Under the pieces are notes generated by a model. It was not told where the DNA came from and did not search any database. It was given only the letters and a program-made list of their open reading frames with translations. A DNA stretch of 64,000 nt, taken from contig NZ_CP149817.1 of NCBI RefSeq assembly GCF_037935975.1, positions 2,356,001 to 2,420,000 on the forward strand. The letters are read 5' to 3'. The translations under genes were made by a program, and so were the position numbers. Of this stretch, positions 16,386 through 25,126 are shown in pieces. The stretch is from Teredinibacter turnerae. Lineage in GTDB: Bacteria; Pseudomonadota; Gammaproteobacteria; Pseudomonadales; Cellvibrionaceae. The number at the start of each line of letters is the position of its first letter. Position 1 is the first letter of the stretch.

Positions 16386-17978
16386 ATGGATTTGAGCAAA
16401 CTTTGTGTGCAAGCCCGACTGCGCTCCCCCTGGGAGGCGATAGACCTGGGCCTGGTAATGGCCCGAGTCTGGTGGTGGCCCTTGTTTTTAAGTTGGCTTA
16501 TTCCCAGCGTGTTTGTTTTTGTTCCCTGCTGGTTGCTGTGGGGCGAAACCATTTGGGCCGCAGTGCTGCCCGTTTGGCTCCTGCAACCACTATTTGATCG
16601 CGGCCCACTGTTTATCGCCAGTCGGCGCATTTTCGGCGAACCTGTAGGCGTTGCAGATTTTTTGCGGCAACTTAAAGCGGTATACAAAACAGATGCTTTT
16701 TTCAGTGTTGCTGTGCGACGTTTTAGCCCGACGCGATCCTTCGATTTGCCGTTAACCGTACTCGAACAGCTTAAAGGCCAACAGCGCTCAATGAGACAAT
16801 CGGCCTTACACCGGGTTTACGCAAGTGCTGCGGGCTCGCTAACGTTTGTTGCATTTTGTATTCAGTGTCTGTTGATACTCGCGGTCGGCGTGTTGGTGAG
16901 CATGTTTATCCCGAGAGAAGCCGCGGTCGACTCATGGTCAGCGGTGTGGGAACCCAGCGCATTTGTATCTTACCTTGAGGCTTTGATCATTTACCTGGTG
17001 ATGGCCGTCATGGCGCCGCTCTACGTGACAGCGGGTTTTGCTCTCTACATTAACCGACGGATTGAACTGGAAGCCTGGGATATCGAAATTCGCTTTCGCC
17101 ATTTGGTTATGCGAACGGCTCAAACCATTAAACCCCTAGTGATTGTTACGGCGTTAACCTTGTGTTGTGGCAGCTTTCTATCTTTTATTGTACCTGGCGA
17201 AGCGCGGGCTTCTGACGAAATTTCTGTTGCTGCAGAGACAGGCGCGGACGTCGTAGAGTTCGACGATACAGCAAGTGACAGAGCCGCGATGGAGCTGGAG
17301 TCTGCGCCGAAACGACGGGTATTGGAAATACTGGAGGGGGAAGAGTTTAACCGCAAAGAAACCGTTAAAGGTTGGCGCTTCAAGGAGTTGGACGATGACA
17401 AGGAAACCCAGCAAATCCCCGAGTGGATCGTCAGTTTTATTAAATTCCTGGAAAATCACGCCGGGTTTTTGAAGACTTTGGGTAAGGCGATTGCCTCGCC
17501 ATTCGTGTTACTCAAATATCTTATTATCACAGCACTGATCATTCTCGCGATCTATATCATTTATCGTTATCGCACGCCGCTAAAGCAGTGGGTTTTTGCG
17601 GGTGCCGCCGATAGCCCACTCCAAGATTCGCCGAAAGTCATGTTTGGTTTGGACGTAACACGAGAAAGCCTGCCAGACGACGTGCCCGCACAGGCGTGGC
17701 ACCTCTGGGAGTGCAAATCCTATCGAGCGTCTATCAGTTTGTTGTACCGCGCGTTGCTCGCGGAGCTGATTCATCGCCACGGATTTGAGTTCAGTGAAAG
17801 TGCTACAGAAGGTGAGTGTGTATCTCTCGTTCGAGCGCGCGCGGATTCGAGGTTAACGCGTTACACCGTTCTGCTCACCTCGGTCTGGCAAGCGCTGGCA
17901 TATGGCCATTTACAACCTGAACCACAGCAGGTGCGCGCGCTTTGCGACCAGTGGGCCGAGGTATTTGCCGATGAGTAA
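16386..17978 (+). CDS. DUF4129-domain membrane protein
   Basis: A 530-residue protein. Several membrane helices lie in the first ~270 residues, followed by an acidic extracytoplasmic stretch (about 275-350), another membrane helix near 375-400, and a C-terminal cytoplasmic domain (about 430-530). That domain has the DUF4129 pattern of WECKSYRASISLLYRALLAEL and TEGECVSLV, ending in a long helix. The family occurs in MoxR/DUF58 loci and resembles transglutaminase-associated C-terminal regions. The ATG lies 3 bases after the SpoIIM-like gene, and its end overlaps the DUF4350 gene by 8 bases. The role is presumed to be a membrane scaffold for the MoxR complex. Confidence 0.8.
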   Translation: MDLSKLCVQARLRSPWEAIDLGLVMARVWWWPLFLSWLIPSVFVFVPCWLLWGETIWAAVLPVWLLQPLFDRGPLFIASRRIFGEPVGVADFLRQLKAVYKTDAFFSVAVRRFSPTRSFDLPLTVLEQLKGQQRSMRQSALHRVYASAAGSLTFVAFCIQCLLILAVGVLVSMFIPREAAVDSWSAVWEPSAFVSYLEALIIYLVMAVMAPLYVTAGFALYINRRIELEAWDIEIRFRHLVMRTAQTIKPLVIVTALTLCCGSFLSFIVPGEARASDEISVAAETGADVVEFDDTASDRAAMELESAPKRRVLEILEGEEFNRKETVKGWRFKELDDDKETQQIPEWIVSFIKFLENHAGFLKTLGKAIASPFVLLKYLIITALIILAIYIIYRYRTPLKQWVFAGAADSPLQDSPKVMFGLDVTRESLPDDVPAQAWHLWECKSYRASISLLYRALLAELIHRHGFEFSESATEGECVSLVRARADSRLTRYTVLLTSVWQALAYGHLQPEPQQVRALCDQWAEVFADE

Positions 17979-19323
17979 TCGCATCTATTACGCGATAATT
18001 GTTGTTGCGGCGGCCGTTGCCATCACCTTGTTCGCGCTCTCCATTGAGCGCTACGAGGAGGAGAAAAACCTCGGCTGGAGCCGGCTGGCTTTGCAAAACC
18101 CCTATCTGGCAGCCGTGCGGTTGGCGGAGAAAGCGGGAATGGTCGTAGACACCTTTGATAGCTATTTAACCCCTAAAGAAATGGAAAGTTTCGGCACGCT
18201 GTTTATTCCCGACAGCGGTCATTTGATTTCGTCGCGACGCGCTGATGAGCTAGTCGATTGGGTCGATGCAGGTGGGCATCTTATCGTCGGGGCGCAAAAC
18301 CCGTCGGCGTCTAACGTGGATTGGGTGCTGAATTACTTTGGAATTTCTGCGTCTTATGGCGAGTCGGAGGATGACGGCACGCGCTTCGAATCCGAAAAGG
18401 CCGGTTCAGGAAGTGCAATGAGCGGTGATGATTCCGACCTGGGCAGCCAGACTGAAGAGAATGAGCCCCCATTTAGTGAGCGCCTTGAAAAACACAATCA
18501 GCAGATTCGGTCTGGCGAGCGTGAGCAGCGACAGAAAAGCCTGTCCGTACGCGAACGAATTCTAGAGTTCGAGCGTCATGTCCCGCATAGCAGGATGACA
18601 TCATTGGAATTCACAGGGGTTGATGGTGAGCTTCGTGTGATTTTTCCATCCCATGTGGTCGTGGATCATCCCGCTATTAGTGACCCATCGTTTTCGGAAG
18701 TCGCCGAATATGAAGTGATTTATGCGGGAGGGGACCAGCTTGGGACTCGTTTTATCCAGGTCGATATCGGCGCGGGTCTTGTAACGGTTCTTGCCAACCC
18801 AGGGATTTTTGGCTCCAACTATATTGGCTATTTTGACAACGCCTTTCTATGGGAGACCCTGGCTTTTAACGGTGAGCGATTAGGGATGTTACACGGCTCG
18901 AAAATGCCCTCGCTAGGGCAGCTAATGTGGAAGTTTATGCCTGAGACCGTAATGTCGTTTCTTGTTTTGTTAATGCTGTGGCTTTGGCGACAGCTTCCCC
19001 GGTTTGGAGCGACCCACAGGTTGCACTACCAGACCCGTCGTTCCATTCTCGAACATATTACCGCTGCCGCGCAGTATCGCTGGCGTGGTGGTTGGCAGGC
19101 TGAGTTACTCGAACCGCTGCAGCAGGAAATTCAAAAGCGCGCCGAACGCCAAATTCCGGCATACAGTGCGGCCGAACCGAGCGAAAAGCGACGCATCCTG
19201 GCTTCGGCCGCATCAATTTCGCCAGAGTCTTTGGCTGCTGCAATGCAGGCGGGCAAAGGGCTAAGCGAAGAAAAATTTCTCCAAACCGTGAGAGTGCTCC
19301 AGCGAATTAAGGATTCCATATGA
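17971..19323 (+). CDS. DUF4350-domain membrane-bound protein
   Basis: A 450-residue protein from ATG 17971 (MSNRIYYAIIVV), with GAGG 11-14 bases upstream; the longer frame from 17902 lies wholly within the upstream gene. One N-terminal helix (about 5-24) is followed by an extracytoplasmic DUF4350 domain (NPYLAAVRLAEKAGMVVDTF, LFIPDSGHLIS, WVDAGGHLIVGAQNP), which has a GldG/GATase-like fold. A charged, probably disordered insert covers about 130-200. A second membrane helix (about 328-345, SFLVLLMLWLW) and a cytoplasmic tail follow. It overlaps the next gene by 4 bases. DUF4350 proteins regularly accompany MoxR/DUF58. Confidence 0.82.
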   Translation: MSNRIYYAIIVVAAAVAITLFALSIERYEEEKNLGWSRLALQNPYLAAVRLAEKAGMVVDTFDSYLTPKEMESFGTLFIPDSGHLISSRRADELVDWVDAGGHLIVGAQNPSASNVDWVLNYFGISASYGESEDDGTRFESEKAGSGSAMSGDDSDLGSQTEENEPPFSERLEKHNQQIRSGEREQRQKSLSVRERILEFERHVPHSRMTSLEFTGVDGELRVIFPSHVVVDHPAISDPSFSEVAEYEVIYAGGDQLGTRFIQVDIGAGLVTVLANPGIFGSNYIGYFDNAFLWETLAFNGERLGMLHGSKMPSLGQLMWKFMPETVMSFLVLLMLWLWRQLPRFGATHRLHYQTRRSILEHITAAAQYRWRGGWQAELLEPLQQEIQKRAERQIPAYSAAEPSEKRRILASAASISPESLAAAMQAGKGLSEEKFLQTVRVLQRIKDSI

Positions 19324-20303
19324 GTGATCAACCTACTGAAACCGTAGACGTCGCTGCGGGGGCAGCAAAACTTGAACAGCTACGCGACCGTATAAACAGC
19401 CAACTTATTGGTCAGCAGCTCGTTGTGGATCAGGTGTTGATTGCTTTGCTGTCCAACGGCCACGTGCTTCTTGAGGGTGTGCCGGGCCTGGGGAAAACCC
19501 TGTTGGTGAGAATCCTGGCCGAGTGTTTCGACGGCGAGTTTAAGCGTATTCAGTTTACGCCGGACTTGATGCCTGCCGACGTTACCGGTCACGTGCTCTT
19601 TGATATGAACGAAAGCCGGTTCCGGGTGCGCAAAGGGCCGGTGTTTACCAACCTGTTGCTCGCCGACGAAATTAACCGTGCGCCGGCAAAAACCCAGGCG
19701 GCGTTGTTGGAAGTAATGCAAGAGCGTCAGGTTACTCTGGAAGGCTCGGCCAAGCCGTTGCCCCGGCCGTTTATGGTGCTCGCCACGCAGAACCCGGTGG
19801 AGCAGGAGGGTACCTATCCGTTGCCGGAAGCGGAGCTGGATCGCTTTCTCATCAAGGTGCTAATGGACTACCCCTCGCTGGAAGACGAAATTCGCCTGAC
19901 CCACGAAATGACCACCGGTAACGTTGCGGATGAGGATGCGTTTGGCGAACAGCCTGCGTTGATAAACAGCGATGAGATTTCCGCGTTACAAAAATTGGTC
20001 TCGACTATTGTGGTTGATGATCAGGTGACGGAATACGCGGTGCGGCTGGTGCGCGCGACCCGTTCGAACACATCTTTGCTGCGTGGTGCGGGTACCCGGG
20101 CCTGTTTGGCGTTGATTCGCTGCGCTCGCGCTAATGCACTGCTGCGCGGTGCGAGCTTTGTGTTACCCGATGACGTGAAAACCCTGGCCTATCCGGTATT
20201 ACGTCATCGTGTGGCGCTGTCGGCGGAAATGGAAATTGATGGATTCAGCGTTGACCAGGTACTCCAAAAAATTATTGATGCGGTAGAAGCTCCACGCTTA
20301 TGA
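19320..20303 (+). CDS. MoxR-family AAA+ ATPase
   Basis: A 327-residue MoxR ATPase, the usual size. Walker A is GVPGLGKTLL (about 52-61); the FTPDLMPADVTGH motif, Walker B LLLADEINRAP (about 116-126) and the sensor-1 region MVLATQNPVEQEGTYPLPEAELDRF follow, then the C-terminal helical lid. MoxR proteins act as chaperone-like ATPases that mature or remodel partners carrying MIDAS/VWA domains. Its partner is probably the next gene product (DUF58), whose start it overlaps by 4 bases. It is cytoplasmic, presumably recruited to the membrane proteins encoded upstream. Confidence 0.95.
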   Translation: MSDQPTETVDVAAGAAKLEQLRDRINSQLIGQQLVVDQVLIALLSNGHVLLEGVPGLGKTLLVRILAECFDGEFKRIQFTPDLMPADVTGHVLFDMNESRFRVRKGPVFTNLLLADEINRAPAKTQAALLEVMQERQVTLEGSAKPLPRPFMVLATQNPVEQEGTYPLPEAELDRFLIKVLMDYPSLEDEIRLTHEMTTGNVADEDAFGEQPALINSDEISALQKLVSTIVVDDQVTEYAVRLVRATRSNTSLLRGAGTRACLALIRCARANALLRGASFVLPDDVKTLAYPVLRHRVALSAEMEIDGFSVDQVLQKIIDAVEAPRL

Positions 20304-21667
20304 GGCCTAGCCGCTATCTACTGCTGTATGTACTGGCGATGATGTGTGCCGGATTGCTGTTGTTTGGCTTGCGCCTGATTCAGCCCGGTGCGATTGTTCA
20401 GGACAGCCTGCATGCAGGAGGCTTCACCCTGTTGGGCACAGCCGTTCAGCTGTGGTTTATTGCTGCCGCTTACTTAATCGGTGCTGCGGTTTTCGATTTA
20501 TTTCGCCATCGCCGATTCAAGCACGTATCGCTGGAGCGCGTATTGCCTCATAGCCTGGCACTCGGAGTTCCGGCCTTTGTGCAATGGCGCGTGCACAATC
20601 AGTATGTTTTTCCTCTCCATATCGAGTTAATGGATTATGTTCCGCCCCTGCTAAGTGCAGAGGACTTACCGGTTAGCCTGGTGCTTAAACCAGGTGCGGA
20701 GCGCACTTTGCAATACCCGTTGATTCCGGAGCAGCGGGGTGAAGCGCGTTTTGGCCGTTCCGCAATCCGAGTGCTTACCCGCTGGAAGCTGTGGCAGCGC
20801 ACCCAGTTATATGGCCGGCCAGAGACGGTGAAGGTGTACCCCAACTTTGCACCTATTGCCAGCGCGGCAGCCATTGGACTGGAGCAGCAGATCGCACATT
20901 TGGGTATCCATATGCAGCAAAGGCGGGGCGAGGGCAGTGATTTCCGGCAGTTAAGGGAGTTTCGCGAAGGCGATGCGATGCGGCAAATCGATTGGAAGGC
21001 GACTGCGCGATACCGCAAGCCTGTATCGCGCGAATATCAGGACGAGCGTGATCAGGACGTTGTGTTTTTGCTGGACTGTGGGCGCCGTTTGCGCAATAAA
21101 GATGATCGTCTTAGTCATTTTGATCATGCGCTGAATGCGCTCTTACTGACCAGCTATGTGGCCTTACGCCAGGGTGACGCGGTTGGTCTGATGAGCTTTG
21201 CGGGCGCAGATCGCTGGTTGAGCCCGCTGAAAGGCCCTGCGCGCATTAACCTGATTCTCAACCAGTTATTCGATTTGCACAGTAGCACACACACCAGTGA
21301 TTATCTGCGCGCGGCGGAGCGGTTTATGAGCAAAAATCAGAAACGTTCGCTGGTGGTTTTAATCTCAAATGTACGCGAAGAAGATCTGGAAGACCTTACT
21401 CGTGCGTGTCGTTTGATGGCTCGCAAACACTTGGTGATGGTGGCCAATTTGCGTGATAGTTTTTTGGATAAGTACCAGCGATATCCGGTGGCGACATTCG
21501 ACGATGCACTCACCTATTGCGGCTTGACTGAATTTAGCCAGCGGCGTCGAGAGGTACTGGTTAGGCTGCAGGGGATGGGCGTTATTGTCACGGATTCGCT
21601 GCCGCACACACTGCATATGGATCTCGTTACCGAGTATTTGCGGTTGAAACGCAGCGGTCGTTTATAA
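20300..21667 (+). CDS. DUF58-domain protein (MoxR partner)
   Basis: A 455-residue protein. Two membrane helices lie near the N-terminus (about 6-26 and 45-65), then a beta-rich domain and the DUF58 core (about 215-310) with REFREGDAMRQIDWKATAR and VVFLLDCGRRL. The latter begins a VWA-like Rossmann fold with a DCGR in place of the DxSxS MIDAS motif, so metal binding may be altered. It is the last gene of the RDD-SpoIIM-DUF4129-DUF4350-MoxR-DUF58 operon. Batch aerotolerance (Bat) genes that often follow in other bacteria are absent; a MITE-like element begins 24 bases after its stop. Confidence 0.9.
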   Translation: MRPSRYLLLYVLAMMCAGLLLFGLRLIQPGAIVQDSLHAGGFTLLGTAVQLWFIAAAYLIGAAVFDLFRHRRFKHVSLERVLPHSLALGVPAFVQWRVHNQYVFPLHIELMDYVPPLLSAEDLPVSLVLKPGAERTLQYPLIPEQRGEARFGRSAIRVLTRWKLWQRTQLYGRPETVKVYPNFAPIASAAAIGLEQQIAHLGIHMQQRRGEGSDFRQLREFREGDAMRQIDWKATARYRKPVSREYQDERDQDVVFLLDCGRRLRNKDDRLSHFDHALNALLLTSYVALRQGDAVGLMSFAGADRWLSPLKGPARINLILNQLFDLHSSTHTSDYLRAAERFMSKNQKRSLVVLISNVREEDLEDLTRACRLMARKHLVMVANLRDSFLDKYQRYPVATFDDALTYCGLTEFSQRRREVLVRLQGMGVIVTDSLPHTLHMDLVTEYLRLKRSGRL

Positions 21668-21690
21668 AATCCAATAATCCTTTGGTGTGC

Positions 21691-22037
21691 TAGGGCCTGT
21701 TAACACTAATTCAATTCGCTCTGCTGGAGCCTGTATTTTCAGGATGAAAGGCATTTTTGGCGTTGTTTAGCGGGCTAAAGGAGCGAAAAATAACGCATCA
21801 GCCTGGAAATACAGGCCCAGCCCTGCGGGTTGCGGCTAAAATCCCGCTCTCAGCGTTGTTTATCGCTCATTTGGAACAACCACTAAAACGCCGGGAGCGT
21901 TTTAGCGTGTAACCCCGCAGGGGGGAGGCATAGGGATATGCCGAACAATCTGCGCTCCAAACGTCGGGGTGCCGCATCACTCGATAGCGAAATTTTAGCC
22001 GCAACAGAATGAATCGAATTAGTGTTAACAGGCCCTA
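21691..22037. mobile_element. MITE-like non-coding element with 22-bp perfect terminal inverted repeats
   Basis: A 347-bp segment bounded by TA plus GGGCCTGTTAACACTAATTC at the left and the exact complement at the right (21691-21712 and 22016-22037). Imperfect complementarity continues ~14 bases inward. It has no transposase or credible reading frame. Several internal complementary pairs suggest a strongly folded transcript: 21729-21743 with 21802-21816, 21830-21842 with 21992-22004, and 21883-21891 with 21897-21905. The outermost TA may be a target duplication, as made by IS630/Tc1-mariner transposases, which would make this a non-autonomous element mobilised in trans. The family is inferred; only one copy is visible here. 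Confidence 0.75.
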
Positions 22038-22047
22038 AGTGGTTTTA

Positions 22048-22079
22048 ACAAAAAACGGGGCTTGCGCCCCGTTTTTTTA
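22048..22079. terminator. Terminator downstream of deaD (probably bidirectional)
   Basis: The stem aaaacggggc / gccccgtttt with a ttgc loop, flanked by A and T runs on both sides, lies 25 bases after the deaD stop. It could also stop transcripts leaving the DUF58 operon. Confidence 0.9.
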
Positions 22080-22103
22080 GCTAAACACACTCGTTTGTGC
22101 GTA

Positions 22104-23918
22104 TCAGCTTCTGTCTTTGCCTTTAAAATCGCGTTTTTTACCAGCCGGCTTACGCGGCTTGTTGGTGCGAGGCTTGTTATTACGCGGTGCTTGCTTCTGC
22201 TGATTGGCTTCGGCCAGCTTTGCGCCGTTCTCATCCAGTCGCTTAAGATTGATCGGACGCTGCATAACACGGGTTTTTTTCAGCATTTGAAATAATTCAG
22301 CCGGCATACCTGCAGGCAGGTCAACGGTGCTGAAATCGTCAAAAATCTTAATCTGTCCGATGTAGCAGCTGTCGATGTCAGCTTCGTTGGCGATCGCGCC
22401 GACAATTTCCCGTGGCGACACGTTGTGGTTGCGGCCCACATCCAAACGGAAACGTTCCATGACGATTTCCGGGTAGTCGCGCAGCGACTGGGCGTTACCC
22501 AGGTTCGGCAATTCGCCTTTTTTGGAACGCTCTGGCGTAAATTCGCGTTCCCGCTTTTCTCGCTCCGGACGTTCTGAAGGCTCTTTACCTTTAGGCGGCA
22601 GTAATGGCCGATCTTTCTGCAAGAGATAAGCGAGTGCTGCGGCCACGTCTTCGGGGCTGAGTTCCTGTTCGTGGCACATTTCTGCGACGATTCGCTGGAA
22701 AAAGCTCTTGTTTTCCATATTGATAGAATCTGTTACCGCCGCTTTAAATTCCTGGGTTCGACGGTGAATCAGGTCCTGTCGCGATGGCAACTGCATCTCG
22801 GTGATTTTCTGCCGAGTGGTTTTTTCGATGGAGCGCAACATGCGTCGTTCGCGCGGTGCAACAAATAATATTGCTTTGCCGGTACGACCGCCGCGACCCG
22901 TACGACCTATGCGGTGTACGTAGGCCTCGTCGTCGTAAGGAATATCGAAATTGAGAACGTGGCTGATGCGCTCCACGTCGAGGCCGCGCGCGGCGACGTC
23001 GGTAGCAATGATCATGTCCAGCTTGCCGCCCTTGAGCTGCTCAATGGTGCGTTCGCGCAACGCCTGGTTCATATCGCCGTTAAGGGGCGCCGCGGAAAAT
23101 CCACGGGCGTTCAAGCGCTCGGCCAAATCTACCGTTGAGTTTTTGGTGCGCACAAAAATAATCATGCCCTCGAAGTCTTCCACTTCGAGAATGCGCGTGA
23201 GCGCCTCGAGTTTGTTGGTGCCGCTTACCAGCCAGTAAAACTGCTCAATATTTTCGTTGGTGGTAACTGAGGTTTCAATTTTTACTTCGACTGGGTTTTT
23301 AAGGTAGGTATCGGCAACCCGGCGAATGGGTGGCGGCATAGTGGCAGAAAACAGTGCGATCTGATGATTACCGGGCGTTTTCTTGAGAATTGCTTCAACA
23401 TCTTCGTTAAAACCCATACGCAGCATTTCGTCGGCTTCGTCCAGCACAACTGTGTGGAGTTCGCTCAGATCGAGGCTGCGACGATCCAGGTGATCTAACA
23501 ATCGACCGGGTGTGCCGACAATTACCTGCACACCGCGTTGCAAACCGCGCAGCTGGGTGCGCATGTCCTGACCACCGTAAATAGGCAGGACGTGAAAATT
23601 AGGAATATTGGCCGCATAAGATTGAAAGGCTTCGGAAACCTGGATAGCCAGTTCGCGGGTTGGGCAGAGTACCAATGCCTGCGGATTTTTACTGCCGCTC
23701 TTAATTTTTGCCAGAATAGGCAGTGCAAACGCGGCAGTTTTACCGGTTCCGGTTTGCGCCATGCCGATAACATCTCGCCCCTCAATAAGTGCCGGGATGG
23801 TCGCTGCTTGAATAGGCGAAGGTCGCTCGTAACCGAGTTTTCGCACTGTCTCTAACAGGCTGCTGGGGAGATTTAGGTCGGCGAAGCCAAGGCTTTCCGC
23901 CTGAGTGTCTTGTGTCAT
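22104..23918 (-). CDS. deaD: ATP-dependent DEAD-box RNA helicase DeaD/CsdA
   Basis: A 604-residue helicase. The Q motif (GYERPSPIQ), motif I AQTGTGKT, motif Ia PTRELAIQ, DEAD, SAT, and C-terminal HRIGRTGRGG are all present in the first ~375 residues. A DeaD-specific region and a DbpA-type RNA-binding domain (about 480-550, VGRNHNVSPREIVGAIANEADI) follow, ending in a Lys/Arg/Pro/Asn-rich tail typical of cold-shock helicases. It unwinds RNA in ribosome assembly and mRNA turnover, especially in the cold. Monocistronic with a strong terminator. The 264-base region upstream has no gene. Confidence 0.95.
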   Translation of the reverse strand: MTQDTQAESLGFADLNLPSSLLETVRKLGYERPSPIQAATIPALIEGRDVIGMAQTGTGKTAAFALPILAKIKSGSKNPQALVLCPTRELAIQVSEAFQSYAANIPNFHVLPIYGGQDMRTQLRGLQRGVQVIVGTPGRLLDHLDRRSLDLSELHTVVLDEADEMLRMGFNEDVEAILKKTPGNHQIALFSATMPPPIRRVADTYLKNPVEVKIETSVTTNENIEQFYWLVSGTNKLEALTRILEVEDFEGMIIFVRTKNSTVDLAERLNARGFSAAPLNGDMNQALRERTIEQLKGGKLDMIIATDVAARGLDVERISHVLNFDIPYDDEAYVHRIGRTGRGGRTGKAILFVAPRERRMLRSIEKTTRQKITEMQLPSRQDLIHRRTQEFKAAVTDSINMENKSFFQRIVAEMCHEQELSPEDVAAALAYLLQKDRPLLPPKGKEPSERPEREKREREFTPERSKKGELPNLGNAQSLRDYPEIVMERFRLDVGRNHNVSPREIVGAIANEADIDSCYIGQIKIFDDFSTVDLPAGMPAELFQMLKKTRVMQRPINLKRLDENGAKLAEANQQKQAPRNNKPRTNKPRKPAGKKRDFKGKDRS

Positions 23919-24182
23919 GATTTACCTTGAGAGTGTGATGGTGGCACTCAACTAGCTTAGCAGCTTAAATGCGGCATCACTGGATTTACAGCTGGGCCGC
24001 CCACCGGGGATGGTGGGTGGAAAAGGGCGCGGATAATAACAGACCTTTATAAGCAGAGATAGGGAAAAGAGTAAAAAATGCACAATATTTTCCTTGCGTC
24101 TGCATTCCCGCGATTTGGGTTATAACGACGAAGCCCCTCGGAGCGGGGGCTTCTAGCAGGCGCCGCGTGTGCGATCAATTGG
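23919..24182. other. Gap between deaD and the DUF4340 gene, deaD leader region
   Basis: No gene was seen. It holds the deaD ribosome site, a ccacc / ggtgg hairpin near 24002-24025, and the hairpin at 24131-24152 that serves the DUF4340 operon. As deaD mRNAs often have long leaders, part of this may be transcribed. Confidence 0.4.
24131..24152 (-). terminator. Hairpin after the DUF4340 gene
   Basis: On the minus strand the 7-bp stem aagcccc / ggggctt has an 8-base loop and is followed by a T-containing but interrupted tract. It lies 30 bases after the stop of the last gene of the Gld-like operon. Confidence 0.6.
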
Positions 24183-25115
24183 CTATTGCGCGGGCTCCGC
24201 GTCAGACGTATTTATCATAAATTTTTTCGGCTCGACCTCCACGATAGGTTTGGCCTGGTAGCTCGCAATCTCGTAGAGCGCGCTGCTGCCGAAACGTTTT
24301 ATGTAGTATTTTTCGTCTGCCATGTAGAAGGCGTAGTCCGCGTCACCTTTTTCGCCGCTGATATGCACAGTGAGCGCCGGGTTTTGCACGATAATCGGTT
24401 CCACGTTTTGCGCGGGAACAAGGGCATTGACCACCAGCGAATTGAAGCGTTTTACCCAACGATTGATGAGCGCGGGGTCGGTCGAATCTGCGGCGCTACC
24501 GGCGAGTTTCCATGCTGTCTCATCGCCATTGGTATCTCGAGATATCGCGATATCGCCCGCTTTTACGGAAAGGATGTCGCCTTCGAACTGTAGGACAGTT
24601 TTATCCATCCAGCTTTCGGGATCGGCAGGTATATCATGTTGTGCGAGTTCGACCTGATAAATGTCATCGCTGCCGTTGACGCGAACATGGACCCGGCGGT
24701 AGCTCGGGCTGGTGCCGATAAAGAGGGCGTCGACTACGCTATCTCCGGTTTGAATGGTCAGCGTTTTCTGTGCGCTGCCTTCTGCTACCTCAAACCGCTC
24801 CGCTGCCGCGGCAGAGGTGGCAACTGGCCAGCGGACTTCAATGCCGCTCAATTTCTGCAACAACTCGGCGACTTTGTTCTGGTCAGCTGGCTGATCGCCG
24901 TAGCTGGCTATTTGCCAGCGTTCTCCGCGCTTTGTTAACGCAACGTGCTGACCGTCGCTGTCTTCGATGCGCAAGGTATCCACGGTGTTCAGGTTCACAC
25001 TGATAAGCGGCTGCGCGACCACTTGAGCTGTGCCGGGTTGGTTGGTCTGTATGGCCAGAATGACCACCAGCTGGGCGACCAGCAACACGGCGAGGATTTT
25101 AATCGCTTTGTTCAT
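24183..25115 (-). CDS. DUF4340-domain envelope protein
   Basis: A 310-residue protein from the ATG at 25115 (MNKAIKILAVLLVAQ), with GAGGAG just upstream; a longer open frame to 25205 lies within the preceding gene. An N-terminal membrane helix or signal anchor (about 4-22) is followed by DUF4340 repeats of beta-rich structure (NTVDTLRIEDSDGQHVALTK, the ERWQIASYGDQPAD region, and TVLQFEGDILSVKAGD). It is probably periplasmic and membrane-tethered. It is the third gene of a Gld-like ABC operon; DUF4340 proteins commonly follow GldG homologues in proteobacteria. The family's function is unknown. Confidence 0.82.
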   Translation of the reverse strand: MNKAIKILAVLLVAQLVVILAIQTNQPGTAQVVAQPLISVNLNTVDTLRIEDSDGQHVALTKRGERWQIASYGDQPADQNKVAELLQKLSGIEVRWPVATSAAAAERFEVAEGSAQKTLTIQTGDSVVDALFIGTSPSYRRVHVRVNGSDDIYQVELAQHDIPADPESWMDKTVLQFEGDILSVKAGDIAISRDTNGDETAWKLAGSAADSTDPALINRWVKRFNSLVVNALVPAQNVEPIIVQNPALTVHISGEKGDADYAFYMADEKYYIKRFGSSALYEIASYQAKPIVEVEPKKFMINTSDAEPAQ

Positions 25116-25126
25116 TTGGCTGCTCC

